DNA of 64,000 bases, taken from positions 26,562-90,561 of the forward strand of contig ONGE01000015.1 of the NCBI GenBank assembly GCA_900317325.1, read 5' to 3'. Shown piece after piece: positions 52,520 through 61,642 of this stretch. The stretch is from an uncultured Prevotellaceae bacterium (GTDB taxonomy: Bacteria > Bacteroidota > Bacteroidia > Bacteroidales > Muribaculaceae). The stretch's first letter is position 1; each line of letters begins with the position of its first letter. Position numbers and translations under genes: made by a program. The notes beneath the pieces are model-generated. The model saw nothing but the letters and a program-made list of their open reading frames with translations. It searched no databases and had not been told where the DNA came from.

Positions 52520-52559
52520 ATAAATTTTTTTTTGATAAGTTCCTGTCGTTTGCCGGATA

Positions 52560-53315
52560 TTACTGGCGGTGGATGACACTACCGCTGGCTTGATGGGTGG
52601 CCAAGACGAGCAGTTCGGCGATCTGGACGTGAGCAGGAGCGCTCACGGCAAAAGCGACACACTGGGCGATGTCCTCGCCTCTCAGCGGTTCGATACCTTT
52701 ATACACGTTATCGGCCTTTTCCTTGTCACCGTGGAAACGGATGACCGAGAAATTGGTCTCGACCAAGCCGGGCTTGATGTTAGTCACGCGTACCTTAGTG
52801 TGAGCCACATCGATGCGCAGACCGTCGCTCAGGGCCTTCACGGCCGACTTGGTGGCGCAATAGACGTTGCCGTTTGCATAGGCGGCATCGCCTGCCACAC
52901 TGCCGATGTTCACCACATGGCCGCGATCGCGCTTCACCATGCCGGGCACGATGAGGCGGGTCATCGTCAACAGGCCCTTGATGTTGGTGTCGATCATCGT
53001 ATCCCAATCCTCGTAGTTACCCTCATATTCAGGCTCCAGGCCCAATGCACCACCTGCATTATTGACCAGCACATCAATCTCTTGCCATTCGGCAGGCAGG
53101 CTGTTGATAGCTGCAGCGGCAGCCTCGCGGTCCCTCACATCGAACTCAAGGGTGATCACCCCAACGCCCAATTCCGACAGTTCACGGGCAAGCGCATCCA
53201 GGCGTTCGGCCTTGCGGCCCGTAATAATCATGTTGTAGCCAATCTCGGCCAATTTGCGCGCGCAGGCCTCACCGATGCCACTCGTCGCGCCAGTCACTAA
53301 TGCAATCCTGTTCAT
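52560..53315 (-). CDS. SDR-family NADP-dependent oxidoreductase (YdfG-like)
   Basis: The 251-residue protein has the classical SDR set: TGATSGIG at the N-terminus, LVNNAGG, the catalytic Ser in NIGSVAG, and YCATKSAVK (Tyr-x-x-x-Lys). PGLVETNFSVIRF and the overall length match YdfG, which oxidises L-allo-threonine, serine or 3-hydroxy acids. It has its own minus-strand promoter element at 53435-53442, which implies a leader of about 115 nt without an obvious ORF. Confidence 0.92.
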   Translation of the reverse strand: MNRIALVTGATSGIGEACARKLAEIGYNMIITGRKAERLDALARELSELGVGVITLEFDVRDREAAAAAINSLPAEWQEIDVLVNNAGGALGLEPEYEGNYEDWDTMIDTNIKGLLTMTRLIVPGMVKRDRGHVVNIGSVAGDAAYANGNVYCATKSAVKALSDGLRIDVAHTKVRVTNIKPGLVETNFSVIRFHGDKEKADNVYKGIEPLRGEDIAQCVAFAVSAPAHVQIAELLVLATHQASGSVIHRQ

Positions 53316-53434
53316 TTTATTCTATGTTTTTATTATTCGGGGACGAGAAGTGATGGAACACTCCTTATCGGCCCTTGTAGTTTGTGATTCCGTCGAGAAA
53401 AAGGATACCAGCCAATCCTGACCCATATCCATCA

Positions 53435-53442
53435 CAAAGGTA
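53435..53442 (-). promoter_or_regulatory. TAnnTTTG promoter element for the SDR gene
   Basis: Minus-strand TACCTTTG, about 120 bases upstream of the SDR ATG. The intervening DNA holds no gene I can support. Confidence 0.55.
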
Positions 53443-53522
53443 CACATTTTTTCGGACTTCGTTCCATCTCTCATCTGATTTGTTTTTTGCGAACTGTTGT
53501 GCGAGTTCCGGAAATTTCTGCG

Positions 53523-53530
53523 TATTTTTG
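53523..53530 (+). promoter_or_regulatory. TAnnTTTG promoter element
   Basis: TATTTTTG, 27 bases before the ATG at 53558. Confidence 0.6.
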
Positions 53531-53557
53531 TAGCCGTAACCATAAAGACTTGAAATA

Positions 53558-54082
53558 ATGATGACAATTATCGCCAATCTCACCTTGCTGGCAGCCGCGT
53601 TATTCGCCCTGTGCGCCATGTTGCGCTGGGACTCGCTGATGCAACAGCTGAACGGTTTTTCCAACCATCGCTACAACACCTGGCTCAGGCAGAGCGGTGA
53701 ACTCACTTCAATCAAGCGCCTTACCGTACTCGCCGTGCTCATCGCATGCTTCACCACCATGGCCCAGACTTCATGGATTGTCGTGATGATCCTGGCGGCG
53801 GTCCTTATCGGTCAAGGCATCGCCCTGTTCATGGCCAAACACGAGAAGCCCGTCAAGCATGACAAGCGCGTGACAATCCTGCTATTGTCGGCACTGGTGA
53901 TTGCACTCATCGCCGCCGGGGCCGCCGGCTACGCGGGCAGTCTCCAGAGCAAGGTCATCGCATCTCAGTCGGCCGCCATCACTGCCGTCATGATACTCGC
54001 CGTCTCGCCGCTGTTGATCATGCTGACAAGCTGGCTGTTGCACCCCATCTTGAAACACGGCAACGACAACCCCGATGACTAA
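53558..54082 (+). CDS. Four-helix membrane protein, possible stand-alone N-terminal domain of a MurF-type ligase
   Basis: The 174-residue protein has four hydrophobic helices. The stretch RWDSLMQQLNGFSNHRYNTWLRQSGE between the first two helices, with KRLTVLAV and TSWIVVMILAAVL after it, resembles from memory the membrane domain found in front of a Bacteroidetes MurF-like Mur ligase. Here the chain ends after LLHPILKHGNDNPDD and no ligase follows. It has a promoter and a terminator, so it may be expressed as a short protein. The family link is tentative; otherwise it is an unknown membrane protein. Confidence 0.6.
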   Translation: MMTIIANLTLLAAALFALCAMLRWDSLMQQLNGFSNHRYNTWLRQSGELTSIKRLTVLAVLIACFTTMAQTSWIVVMILAAVLIGQGIALFMAKHEKPVKHDKRVTILLLSALVIALIAAGAAGYAGSLQSKVIASQSAAITAVMILAVSPLLIMLTSWLLHPILKHGNDNPDD

Positions 54083-54089
54083 AAAAGAA

Positions 54090-54117
54090 AAGGCCGAACA
54101 CTTGAGGTGTCGGCCTT
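54090..54117 (-). terminator. Terminator shared by the aat operon and the membrane protein gene
   Basis: AAGGCCGA...TCGGCCTT with an inner CAC/GTG pair forms a stem. On the minus strand it is followed by TTTTCTTTTTT, so it mainly ends the aat transcript. Confidence 0.75.
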
Positions 54118-54143
54118 AACAGGTTTGTTCAATTCGGTGACAA

Positions 54144-54881
54144 TCACTGTTGTTCACCATCAATCTGTTCACTCGGGGTCTCTTCATCCACAATCGTTGT
54201 CAGAGGGCCCTTGTTGAGTTCCTTCAACCCCTCAGGGTTGAGGTATTCCATATATTCAACATAAGGGATGAAGCGGCCACCCATCGACTTGAGATGAGGG
54301 GTTTCCAACTGGCAGTCTATCAGCTTGCCACCGATGCGCTGCATGAATTTCGCAAGATGAATCAACGCCAACTTGGAGGTGTTGGGCTCACGGGAAAACA
54401 TACTCTCGCCGATGAAGCAATCACCCATCACAACCCCGTAAAGTCCTCCCGCAAGGTCACCAGCCTTGTTCCACACCTCGACGCTGCAGGCGTAGCCCTG
54501 TCGGTTAAGCTCGCGATAAGCAGTCATCATGTTCTCATCAAGCCAAGCTCCGGCCATGTAATACCTGTTGTCCACCTGGCTGCAGCCTTGGATGACACCG
54601 TCAAAATCACGATTGAAGGTCACCCGATAGATGCCCTTGTTCATGAGTGTGCGCATCGAGTGAGAAACGTGAATCTCGTCGGGGAAGACCACAAAACGCT
54701 GCATGGGACAATACCATGCAGGTTCGGGCCAGTCACGGAACGAGAACCACGGGAAAATGCCATAGCTGTAGGCCAGAATCAACCGGTCAACGCTCAAGTC
54801 ACCGCCCACTGCCAGCAGGCCATCCTCCTCGCCCATCCTGGGGTCAGGGAAAACGATGTCATCACTCAGTTGAAATATCAT
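54144..54881 (-). CDS. aat: Leucyl/phenylalanyl-tRNA-protein transferase
   Basis: The 245-residue protein matches Aat: FPDPRMGEEDGLLAVGGDLSVDRLILAYSYGIFPWF at the start, SPEPAWYCP-like WPEPAWYCPMQR, and the GNAT-like catalytic part VVMGDCFIGESMFSREPNTSKLALIHLA with CQLETPHLKSMGGRFIP. It transfers Leu or Phe from tRNA to proteins with N-terminal Lys or Arg, creating an N-degron. It is followed upstream in the operon by clpA (8 bases) and clpS. Confidence 0.96.
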   Translation of the reverse strand: MIFQLSDDIVFPDPRMGEEDGLLAVGGDLSVDRLILAYSYGIFPWFSFRDWPEPAWYCPMQRFVVFPDEIHVSHSMRTLMNKGIYRVTFNRDFDGVIQGCSQVDNRYYMAGAWLDENMMTAYRELNRQGYACSVEVWNKAGDLAGGLYGVVMGDCFIGESMFSREPNTSKLALIHLAKFMQRIGGKLIDCQLETPHLKSMGGRFIPYVEYMEYLNPEGLKELNKGPLTTIVDEETPSEQIDGEQQ

Positions 54882-54889
54882 CTTCTTCT

Positions 54890-57139
54890 TTATTCGGTCA
54901 ATCCAAGGTCATCAACAACATATTCTCCGCCTTGCTTGAGCGAGCCGAACAGGATTTCGCGCACCAGCCTGGACTTGAGGTGGTTGTGGATAACGCGATC
55001 CATCTCGCGGGCTCCATATTCCTGGCTGTAACCTTCCTGCAACAGCTGCTCGCGGGCCTTTTCACCCAACTTGAGCGTCACACCCTTGGGGGTGAGCATC
55101 TCCTGCAGTTCGCGCAGCTTCTTGTCCAGAATCATCCCCGCCATCACTCGGTCCATATCATTGAACACGACAATCGATGAGAGGCGGTTGATGAATTCGG
55201 GCTTGAATGTTTTCTTCACCTGCTTGAGCATGGCCTGGCCAGCTGTGACTCTCGAGGCAAAGCCCACCGTAGCCTGATGGGCGAACTGAGCGCCCGCGTT
55301 GCTGGTCATGATCAGCACCACGTTGCGGAAGACGGCCTTGCGACCCTTGTTGTCGCTCAACGTGCCATAGTCCATCACCTGCAGCAGCAGGTTGAAGATA
55401 TCGTCGTGAGCCTTCTCGATCTCGTCGAGCAGCAGCACGCAGTCAGGGTGCTTGCGCACGGCATCGGTCAACAGGCCACCATCGTCATATCCCACATAGC
55501 CCGCAGGCGAGCCGATGAGTTTGGCCACCGTGTGTTTCTCGACATATTCGCTCATGTCAAAGCGCACCAGTTCCACACCCATCTCCTTGGCCAGAACCCG
55601 CGCCACTTCGGTCTTGCCCACACCTGTGGGACCCACAAACAGGAGCGATGCCAGGGGTTTGTTCTCGTCGGTGAGGCCTGCTTTGGACATCTGAACGGCC
55701 TCAACAACCTGATTCACCGCTGTATCCTGGCCATAAATCTTCTCCTTGATGCGCGGTTCCAACGTCTCGAGTCGGCCGTTATCCTCCTCGTCCATCGTCA
55801 GGGCGTCAACCTTGGCAATGCGCGCCAGCACGCTGGCAATGAGAGCCTTGTCAACGCGGCGGTCTTCTCCTTCCTTGCGATTCATCTGCACCCAAGCACC
55901 GGCTTCGTCAATCAGGTCGATGGCTTTATCGGGCAGGTAGCGGTCAGTGATGTGACGAGCGCTGCCGGTGACGGCCAATTCCAGCGCATCATCATCATAT
56001 TTCACCTGGTGGAATTCCTCGTAGGACGCTTTCAGCATCTGGATAATCTTCATCGTTTCCTCGATGGTCGGCTCATCGATGGGGACTTGCTGGAAACGGC
56101 GCATCAGGCCCTTGTTGCGCATGATGTAGCGGTTGTACTCCTCGTAGGTCGTCGCGCCGATAAAGCGAACCTTTCCTCCCTCGAGATAAGGCTTGAGCAA
56201 GTTACTGGCATCCATTGAGCCTTCGCCGGTCTGTCCGGCGCCCACAATGTTGTGGATCTCGTCGATATAGAGGATGGAGCCTTTCTCGGCAGCGACACCC
56301 TTCATCACCGTCTTGAGGCGTTTCTCGAAATCACCACGAAACTGCGTGCCTGCAATGAGTGACCCCATGTCCAGCTGATAGATCTTGGCACCGGCCAACG
56401 TCTCGGGCACGTTGCCGTCGATGATGCGCTGCGCCAAGCCGTAGACGATACTGGTCTTGCCCACACCGGGATCACCGATGTGTAGCGGGTTGTTCTTGTC
56501 CTTGCGGCACAGCACCTGGATGGTACGGTCCAGCTCAGCCTCACGCCCGATGAGCGGGTTGTGGTCGCCAACATGATCGTTGATGCACAACACATAGTCA
56601 CGCCAAGCGCCCGAGGCCGAAGCATTCGGTGCCTGGCCTTGCTCGGCATCATCACCACTATCTGCATCATCAATGGGCTCCTCGGAATCACAGTAATCGT
56701 TCAATGCCGCCATGAAGACGCCAACATCCTCCTTGTGCACCAGCGCGTGCAAACAGTTGGCTGCAAAGGAGTCTTTCAATTCCATCATCACGTGCAGCAG
56801 GTGGGGCACATCGGCAACATCAATGCCGGAACTGGAACACTGAAGCTCCAATCCCTTCATGAGCATGTGATACTGATAGGAATACATTATCTTGACATCA
56901 GATTCATCGTCAGGAACGTGTTCCATGCCGGCTATGCGCTCCCGCAGTTTCTTGACAACGGCGGCAAGCTGGTCTTCGCTGGTGACTTCATTCATGGCTG
57001 CGACCACCTTGCTGTCGTTGAGCGACACCAGCAACACGTGCTCAGGCGTAATTAATGTATCCCTGTTCACGCTGGCGAGAGCTACTGCATCATTGAGCAG
57101 CGCACTGAGATGATCCGATAATTCAAATTCGTAAGGCAT
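54890..57139 (-). CDS. clpA: ATP-dependent Clp protease ATP-binding subunit ClpA
   Basis: The 749-residue AAA+ unfoldase has an N-terminal Clp-N domain (about 1-145), an acidic linker, a first AAA+ domain with Walker [10 protein letters not shown] (about 222-230) and a second with GPTGVGKTE (about 502-510). It lacks the long middle coiled-coil of ClpB. A VGF tripeptide (in ATVGFASRV) occupies the ClpP-docking loop position of E. coli ClpA (IGL). It delivers N-degron and other substrates to ClpP. It starts 44 bases after clpS. Confidence 0.96.
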   Translation of the reverse strand: MPYEFELSDHLSALLNDAVALASVNRDTLITPEHVLLVSLNDSKVVAAMNEVTSEDQLAAVVKKLRERIAGMEHVPDDESDVKIMYSYQYHMLMKGLELQCSSSGIDVADVPHLLHVMMELKDSFAANCLHALVHKEDVGVFMAALNDYCDSEEPIDDADSGDDAEQGQAPNASASGAWRDYVLCINDHVGDHNPLIGREAELDRTIQVLCRKDKNNPLHIGDPGVGKTSIVYGLAQRIIDGNVPETLAGAKIYQLDMGSLIAGTQFRGDFEKRLKTVMKGVAAEKGSILYIDEIHNIVGAGQTGEGSMDASNLLKPYLEGGKVRFIGATTYEEYNRYIMRNKGLMRRFQQVPIDEPTIEETMKIIQMLKASYEEFHQVKYDDDALELAVTGSARHITDRYLPDKAIDLIDEAGAWVQMNRKEGEDRRVDKALIASVLARIAKVDALTMDEEDNGRLETLEPRIKEKIYGQDTAVNQVVEAVQMSKAGLTDENKPLASLLFVGPTGVGKTEVARVLAKEMGVELVRFDMSEYVEKHTVAKLIGSPAGYVGYDDGGLLTDAVRKHPDCVLLLDEIEKAHDDIFNLLLQVMDYGTLSDNKGRKAVFRNVVLIMTSNAGAQFAHQATVGFASRVTAGQAMLKQVKKTFKPEFINRLSSIVVFNDMDRVMAGMILDKKLRELQEMLTPKGVTLKLGEKAREQLLQEGYSQEYGAREMDRVIHNHLKSRLVREILFGSLKQGGEYVVDDLGLTE

Positions 57140-57183
57140 ATTACTGATATGGTGTATTTCTCTGTTTTGTTCTTGAAGTTCAG

Positions 57184-57504
57184 TTACTCGGGTTCACAGG
57201 TGACCTTCAACGGGAAGCCCTCGTCACGTGCCATTGCCATGGCCTGGCAGGCCTTGGTCATCGCCACGTCATAGGTGTAAACACCCACTACGGCCTGACC
57301 CTCACGATGCACTTTCATCATCAGCACGACAGCTTCGTCAGCCGGTTTGCCGAATACCTGCTTGAGCACCTCGGTCACAAACTCCATCGTCGTGAAGTCA
57401 TCGTTGTGAAAAATCACCTTATAATGATGCGGCTCCTCGATCAAGACACGCTCTCGTGTCTTGGCACCGGTGCCTGTTCCTTGATTGGAATGAATGTCTG
57501 CCAT
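57184..57504 (-). CDS. clpS: ClpS adaptor for N-degron substrates
   Basis: The 106-residue protein contains HYKVIFHNDDFTTMEFVTEVL and VHREGQAVVGVYTYDVAMTKA. The NDD, Thr, Met and His positions that form the N-terminal-residue pocket in E. coli ClpS are all present. It hands proteins with N-terminal Leu, Phe, Tyr or Trp to ClpA. A minus-strand promoter element lies 28 bases upstream, so clpS, clpA and aat form one operon. Confidence 0.95.
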   Translation of the reverse strand: MADIHSNQGTGTGAKTRERVLIEEPHHYKVIFHNDDFTTMEFVTEVLKQVFGKPADEAVVLMMKVHREGQAVVGVYTYDVAMTKACQAMAMARDEGFPLKVTCEPE

Positions 57505-57532
57505 GACGGGATGTATCTTTATTATTGGATGA

Positions 57533-57540
57533 CAAATTTA
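57533..57540 (-). promoter_or_regulatory. TAnnTTTG promoter element for the clpS-clpA-aat operon
   Basis: Minus-strand TAAATTTG, 28 bases upstream of the clpS ATG. Confidence 0.6.
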
Positions 57541-57706
57541 GTCATTATTATAGAATACAGCAAATTTCATGCCACATCAGGATTGATTTGCCGCTGTCCG
57601 CCCCCCTGTTCATCATGTGAATGTGCATCAAACTGCCGATTGAAGATTTTTCAGCACAAGAGGCATAAAAAACAATAAAAAGTAAGCATTGCTCAAAAAA
57701 AAGCAG

Positions 57707-57714
57707 TATTTTTG
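57707..57714 (+). promoter_or_regulatory. TAnnTTTG element 7 bases before an ATG
   Basis: TATTTTTG followed by CATCATA and the ATG at 57722. It rules out the in-frame start at 57689 and predicts an almost leaderless mRNA. Confidence 0.65.
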
Positions 57715-57721
57715 CATCATA

Positions 57722-60574
57722 ATGAGAAAACGCGCTGGCATACAATACTTGAAGCGATTCCTGACACACCTGCTGCTGGCCGCTATACCGCTGATTGCCT
57801 TTCACCTGCCGATGCGAGGCGAGACGGTGGATTCATTGTACCTTGTTTTCATTAATGCCGAGGCCGGCCAGAGGCCCGACCTCGTGAATGCCGTGTCACA
57901 ACACCTCTACAAGGAACAAATCACCGACACACTGTACCAATGCGACAAGTCCACCAAGGACAACATGGTGGAAGCCATCATGCATTACCTCATGGCTGAG
58001 CATTACTATGACATGGGACAGTATGAAAACGCGCTCACCGAGGGTGAGAAAGCCCGCGACGTGATGGACAAGAAAAAACCGTCCAAGTTCCAGAGCGACG
58101 TGATGGGAATGCTCAGCAATGCCCAATACAGGATCGGAGACTATGACGAAGCCCTCAAGACCCTTCTCACGGCCTACGAAATCGACAAGAAACTCAACAA
58201 GCCCGAACTCATCAGCAGCGACTTGCACACGCTGGCAGCGATATACCTGGCAGTTGAACAACCCGTTCAAGGTATCCAATATGCCGAAAAAGCCATCGCC
58301 ATTGAGCGGAAACTCAATCGCACCGACCGTCTGGCAACAAGATTGGGACTGGCCAGCGAACTGTACCTCCTTAACAACGAACTCAACAAAGCCATCGCTG
58401 CCATCAACGAAGCCTACAAGATCGACAAGAAAGACCCTCGGCCCGAGAAAGCAGCCATCAGAATGGTGCAGATGGGCACTGTGTTCGAGGCGATGGGCAA
58501 ATTGAGCGAAGCACAGCAAATCATAGAGCAGGCCATTCCCACGCTCAAAAACAACGGTATCACCTACTCTCTCGCTATAGCTTACAACCAGCTTGGCAGC
58601 ATCAAACTCAAGACAAACAATCAGCAGGAAGCCATCGACTACTACAAGATGGCACTGGAACAAAGCATCAAATGCGGCTCCCCCAAGGTGGAGCGCATCG
58701 CCGAGCGCGGCTTGTGGGAGGCCATGCGAGAAAGCAATCCTAAAGGGGCACTGCTGCATCTGGAACGTTACTCTGAGCTCAATGACTCGATGGTGTCCGA
58801 GATGGCTGCAACACGCATCAAGGTCATCGAGACCACCAACCAGATCACCGAGCAGACCGAACTCGACAATAAAAACAAGCTGTTCATGCAAGTGTTGAAA
58901 TGGGGAGGTTTCGCTCTGGTGACCATGCTGGTGGCTCTCCTGGCTGGAGTTTTATACTCACGTCGCAAGGTCAATAATGCATTGAGGATACAACAGCAGA
59001 CACAAGACTTGAGAAACCGCTTCTTCAACAATATCACTGTCAAACTGCAGAATCCCCTATCGGTCGTGATGGGCGCCGGCCAGCAACTGCTCTCCAGCAG
59101 CAAGACCAATGCCGAGGAGAAGCGGCTGGGTGAGATGATTATCAACCACGGGCAGAACATGCTGGGACTGGTCAATCAACTGCTGGATATCGAGAACATT
59201 CAAACAGCCATCGAGAAACCCGATCTCAAGCGAGGAGACATCATGATGTTTGCCAGATTGCTGGTCGACAACTATACCGATGCGGCCCAACAGAAACTGA
59301 TTAATCTGGAATTCCTCTCGCCTGTCCACTCCCTGATGGTGACCTTTGCTCCCGATTACCTGCGCAGGATTCTACACATCCTCATCGATAATGGCATCAA
59401 ATTCACGCCACGCAACGGCAGAGTCACTGTCAAAATGACACCCATCGAATCCTCACGAATGAGACTCGAGGTTTCAGATACCGGCAAGGGGATTCCCACC
59501 GAAGAGATCAACCGCCTGTTTGAACCCATGACCCAGTCGATGAATGGCGATGACGGTGTGGACACAAGTCTGGGATTGTCGCTGGTCAATCAGATTGTCA
59601 ACGCGATGAATGGCACCATCAATATCGACAGCCACTTGGGACAAGGTTCCTCGTTCACCATCGAGTTCCCCGTCCGATATGACGAAGACCCTGCACAAGA
59701 CACAACAAGTGACAGCCACACGATGGCCGAGAATCTGATACGCCAACCCAAGAACGGCAAGCACAACCCCCTGGTGTTCATTGTCGAGAACAACGACGAT
59801 GTGGCCTTCTTCATTGCCAGCCTGCTCAACAAGAAATATAACCTGAGGTTTGCACGCGACGGGCAAGAAGCGTGGCAAACAGCCCAAGACATGGTGCCTG
59901 ACCTGATCATCAGCAACATCATCATGCCTGTCATGGATGGAAAACAATTAATCCAGAAAGTGCGCAACAGTGCATCCCTCAACCACATTCCCATCATCGC
60001 CCTGACCAACAGCAACAGCGAAAAAGAGCGATTGGCATGCCTGCAGGCTGGTGCCGATATCGTGCTGGTTAAACCGTTCAACTCCGATGAGTTGTGCCTA
60101 CAAGCCGAGCACCTCATCGAGCAACGGATGATGCTGCGCGAACGCTATCAGAAAGCAAGCGGCGCCGTGCCGGCCGATTCAGGTGCCAAACCGATGAGTA
60201 AGGAAGATCAAGATTTCATCAATAAACTCGTTGACATTATACATGTCCACATGACCAAAGAAAATGCCGACCTTGACATTGACAGCATTGCAGCAGCCTT
60301 GTCCTTGAGCCGCAAACAACTGCGCAACCGCATCGCGTCAATCACCGGCATGACCACAGTGGCCTTTGTGCTACAGGTGCGCCTGAATTACGCACGGCGC
60401 ATCATCAGCACCGAAGACACTCCCATGACAGCTGTCGCCAACCGTTGCGGTTTCCAGACGCTGTCACATTTCTCCAAAGCGTTTAAGCAACAGTTTGGCG
60501 TCAGTCCACAACAATTCCGCAAAAACATGGACGGCCTGGATTTAATTAACAACCCAAGAATAAGTAGCCAATAA
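57722..60574 (+). CDS. TPR hybrid two-component AraC regulator lacking both phospho-acceptor residues
   Basis: The 950-residue protein has an N-terminal signal or signal-anchor, a TPR-type sensor (about 35-370), and a membrane helix (about 395-415). It continues with a histidine-kinase dimerisation region, an HATPase domain (N box LIDNGIKFTP; G box SDTGKGIP), a receiver (about 680-800) and an AraC HTH (about 830-945). The H-box reads FFNNITVKLQNPLS: the expected His is Val440. The receiver reads DLIISNIIMPVMDG: the expected Asp is Asn732, and the acidic pair is ENN instead of DDN. ATP-binding and DNA-binding parts look intact. It probably signals without a His-Asp relay. Confidence 0.92.
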   Translation: MRKRAGIQYLKRFLTHLLLAAIPLIAFHLPMRGETVDSLYLVFINAEAGQRPDLVNAVSQHLYKEQITDTLYQCDKSTKDNMVEAIMHYLMAEHYYDMGQYENALTEGEKARDVMDKKKPSKFQSDVMGMLSNAQYRIGDYDEALKTLLTAYEIDKKLNKPELISSDLHTLAAIYLAVEQPVQGIQYAEKAIAIERKLNRTDRLATRLGLASELYLLNNELNKAIAAINEAYKIDKKDPRPEKAAIRMVQMGTVFEAMGKLSEAQQIIEQAIPTLKNNGITYSLAIAYNQLGSIKLKTNNQQEAIDYYKMALEQSIKCGSPKVERIAERGLWEAMRESNPKGALLHLERYSELNDSMVSEMAATRIKVIETTNQITEQTELDNKNKLFMQVLKWGGFALVTMLVALLAGVLYSRRKVNNALRIQQQTQDLRNRFFNNITVKLQNPLSVVMGAGQQLLSSSKTNAEEKRLGEMIINHGQNMLGLVNQLLDIENIQTAIEKPDLKRGDIMMFARLLVDNYTDAAQQKLINLEFLSPVHSLMVTFAPDYLRRILHILIDNGIKFTPRNGRVTVKMTPIESSRMRLEVSDTGKGIPTEEINRLFEPMTQSMNGDDGVDTSLGLSLVNQIVNAMNGTINIDSHLGQGSSFTIEFPVRYDEDPAQDTTSDSHTMAENLIRQPKNGKHNPLVFIVENNDDVAFFIASLLNKKYNLRFARDGQEAWQTAQDMVPDLIISNIIMPVMDGKQLIQKVRNSASLNHIPIIALTNSNSEKERLACLQAGADIVLVKPFNSDELCLQAEHLIEQRMMLRERYQKASGAVPADSGAKPMSKEDQDFINKLVDIIHVHMTKENADLDIDSIAAALSLSRKQLRNRIASITGMTTVAFVLQVRLNYARRIISTEDTPMTAVANRCGFQTLSHFSKAFKQQFGVSPQQFRKNMDGLDLINNPRISSQ

Positions 60575-60609
60575 AAGGCACTGATTCTTTTAAACCCGAC
60601 TAAACTGCT

Positions 60610-60795
60610 ATGCCAACCCCTGCAAAAACAAACAAGACGACTCAAAACGCCGAGTACCAACAAGCAGAACGACTTATCAACCAGAGTATCTCGAACATGG
60701 ATGCCGAGTCCCACATTGAGTATGGTAACACGATGGAGCGAAACAGTCAGCCTTCAAAATGGAAGAAATGGCTGTATAACTTACTGAGTCTGTAA
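60610..60795 (+). CDS. Possible 61-residue small protein
   Basis: A short ATG frame starts 35 bases after the hybrid regulator stop. The product is hydrophilic and Gln/Asn/Thr-rich, and ends in WKKWLYNLLSL, an amphipathic or membrane-touching tail. No promoter element or ribosome-binding site stands out and the family is unknown. It may be a real small gene or a chance frame. The rest of the gap 60575-60899 holds the promoter of the SGNH hydrolase. Confidence 0.35.
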   Translation: MPTPAKTNKTTQNAEYQQAERLINQSISNMDAESHIEYGNTMERNSQPSKWKKWLYNLLSL

Positions 60796-60863
60796 ATGAA
60801 GTGACAGTCATGACATAAGGTTCTTTTTTGACCAAATGATGATTCAAAAACGAGGATAATTTG

Positions 60864-60871
60864 TACCTTTG
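60864..60871 (+). promoter_or_regulatory. TAnnTTTG promoter element for the SGNH hydrolase
   Basis: TACCTTTG followed by GG, 28 bases before the ATG at 60900. Confidence 0.65.
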
Positions 60872-60899
60872 GGCTTTGAATCAAATCATGTATGGAATC

Positions 60900-61589
60900 A
60901 TGAAAAGGTTACTCATTATTACAATGGTATTCTGGAATCTTTTTTTCAATGGAGCAGCCCAGACTCCCGACTGGGCCAATAAAGCACGCTACGCCCAATC
61001 CAACCTCGAACTGCAAGAAGCCCAGCCCGACCCGATGCGTGTCGTGCTCATGGGCAACTCCATCACCGAGTTTTGGGAGGAGACACATCCCGACTTTTTC
61101 AAGAACAACCACCTGGTGGGTCGCGGCATCGGCGGACAAGTGTCGTCTCAGATGCTGGCGCGTTTTCGCCAAGACGTCATCAACCTCAATCCCCGCATTG
61201 TGGTCATCAACTGTGGTACCAACGACATTGCCGAGAACAACGGACCCTATGAAGAAGACATCACGATGGATAACATCAAATCGATGACCGAGTTGGCCAC
61301 GGCTCACGGCATCACAGTTGTGCTCTCGACAGTATTGCCTTGTGACAGTTTCTGCTGGAATCCGTCAGCCAAGGATGTTGTGTCCAAGATCCAGCACCTC
61401 AACCAGCGCATCAAGGAATACGCCGGCCAGCTCCAGTTACCGCTCATCGACTACTATCCCTCAATGAGTGTGGACGGAAGTTCATTGTTCCACGGATATA
61501 CCGAGGACGGTGTGCATCCCAATGCCAGGGGATATGACCAGATGGAAGCGTTGCTCTTGAATATGGTCAACGAACTCAGAAATATGTAA
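60900..61589 (+). CDS. Secreted SGNH/GDSL hydrolase
   Basis: The ATG at 60900 (MKRLLIITMVFWNLFFNGAAQ) gives a signal peptide and 229 residues; ATG 60888 is an alternative. The SGNH blocks are clear: block I GNSITEFW (Asn in place of the usual Asp after Gly), block II around RGIGGQVSSQML, block III NCGTNDIAEN, and block V DGVHPNARGY with the catalytic Asp and His. The family includes carbohydrate esterases and lysophospholipases; here a glycan deacetylase or esterase in the periplasm is likely. The M13 gene follows 53 bases later. Confidence 0.9.
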   Translation: MKRLLIITMVFWNLFFNGAAQTPDWANKARYAQSNLELQEAQPDPMRVVLMGNSITEFWEETHPDFFKNNHLVGRGIGGQVSSQMLARFRQDVINLNPRIVVINCGTNDIAENNGPYEEDITMDNIKSMTELATAHGITVVLSTVLPCDSFCWNPSAKDVVSKIQHLNQRIKEYAGQLQLPLIDYYPSMSVDGSSLFHGYTEDGVHPNARGYDQMEALLLNMVNELRNM

Positions 61590-61642
61590 CAACCAATTGA
61601 CAATCAAGATATTAACACAATAATCTTTAAACACAAAAAAGA

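Noticed and set aside
53322-53567. 81-codon minus-strand frame between the SDR gene and the membrane protein
   Set aside because: It overlaps both divergent promoter elements and has no family resemblance.
55277-56218. 313-codon plus-strand frame inside clpA
   Set aside because: It is antisense to the AAA+ motifs of ClpA and has no promoter or recognisable family.
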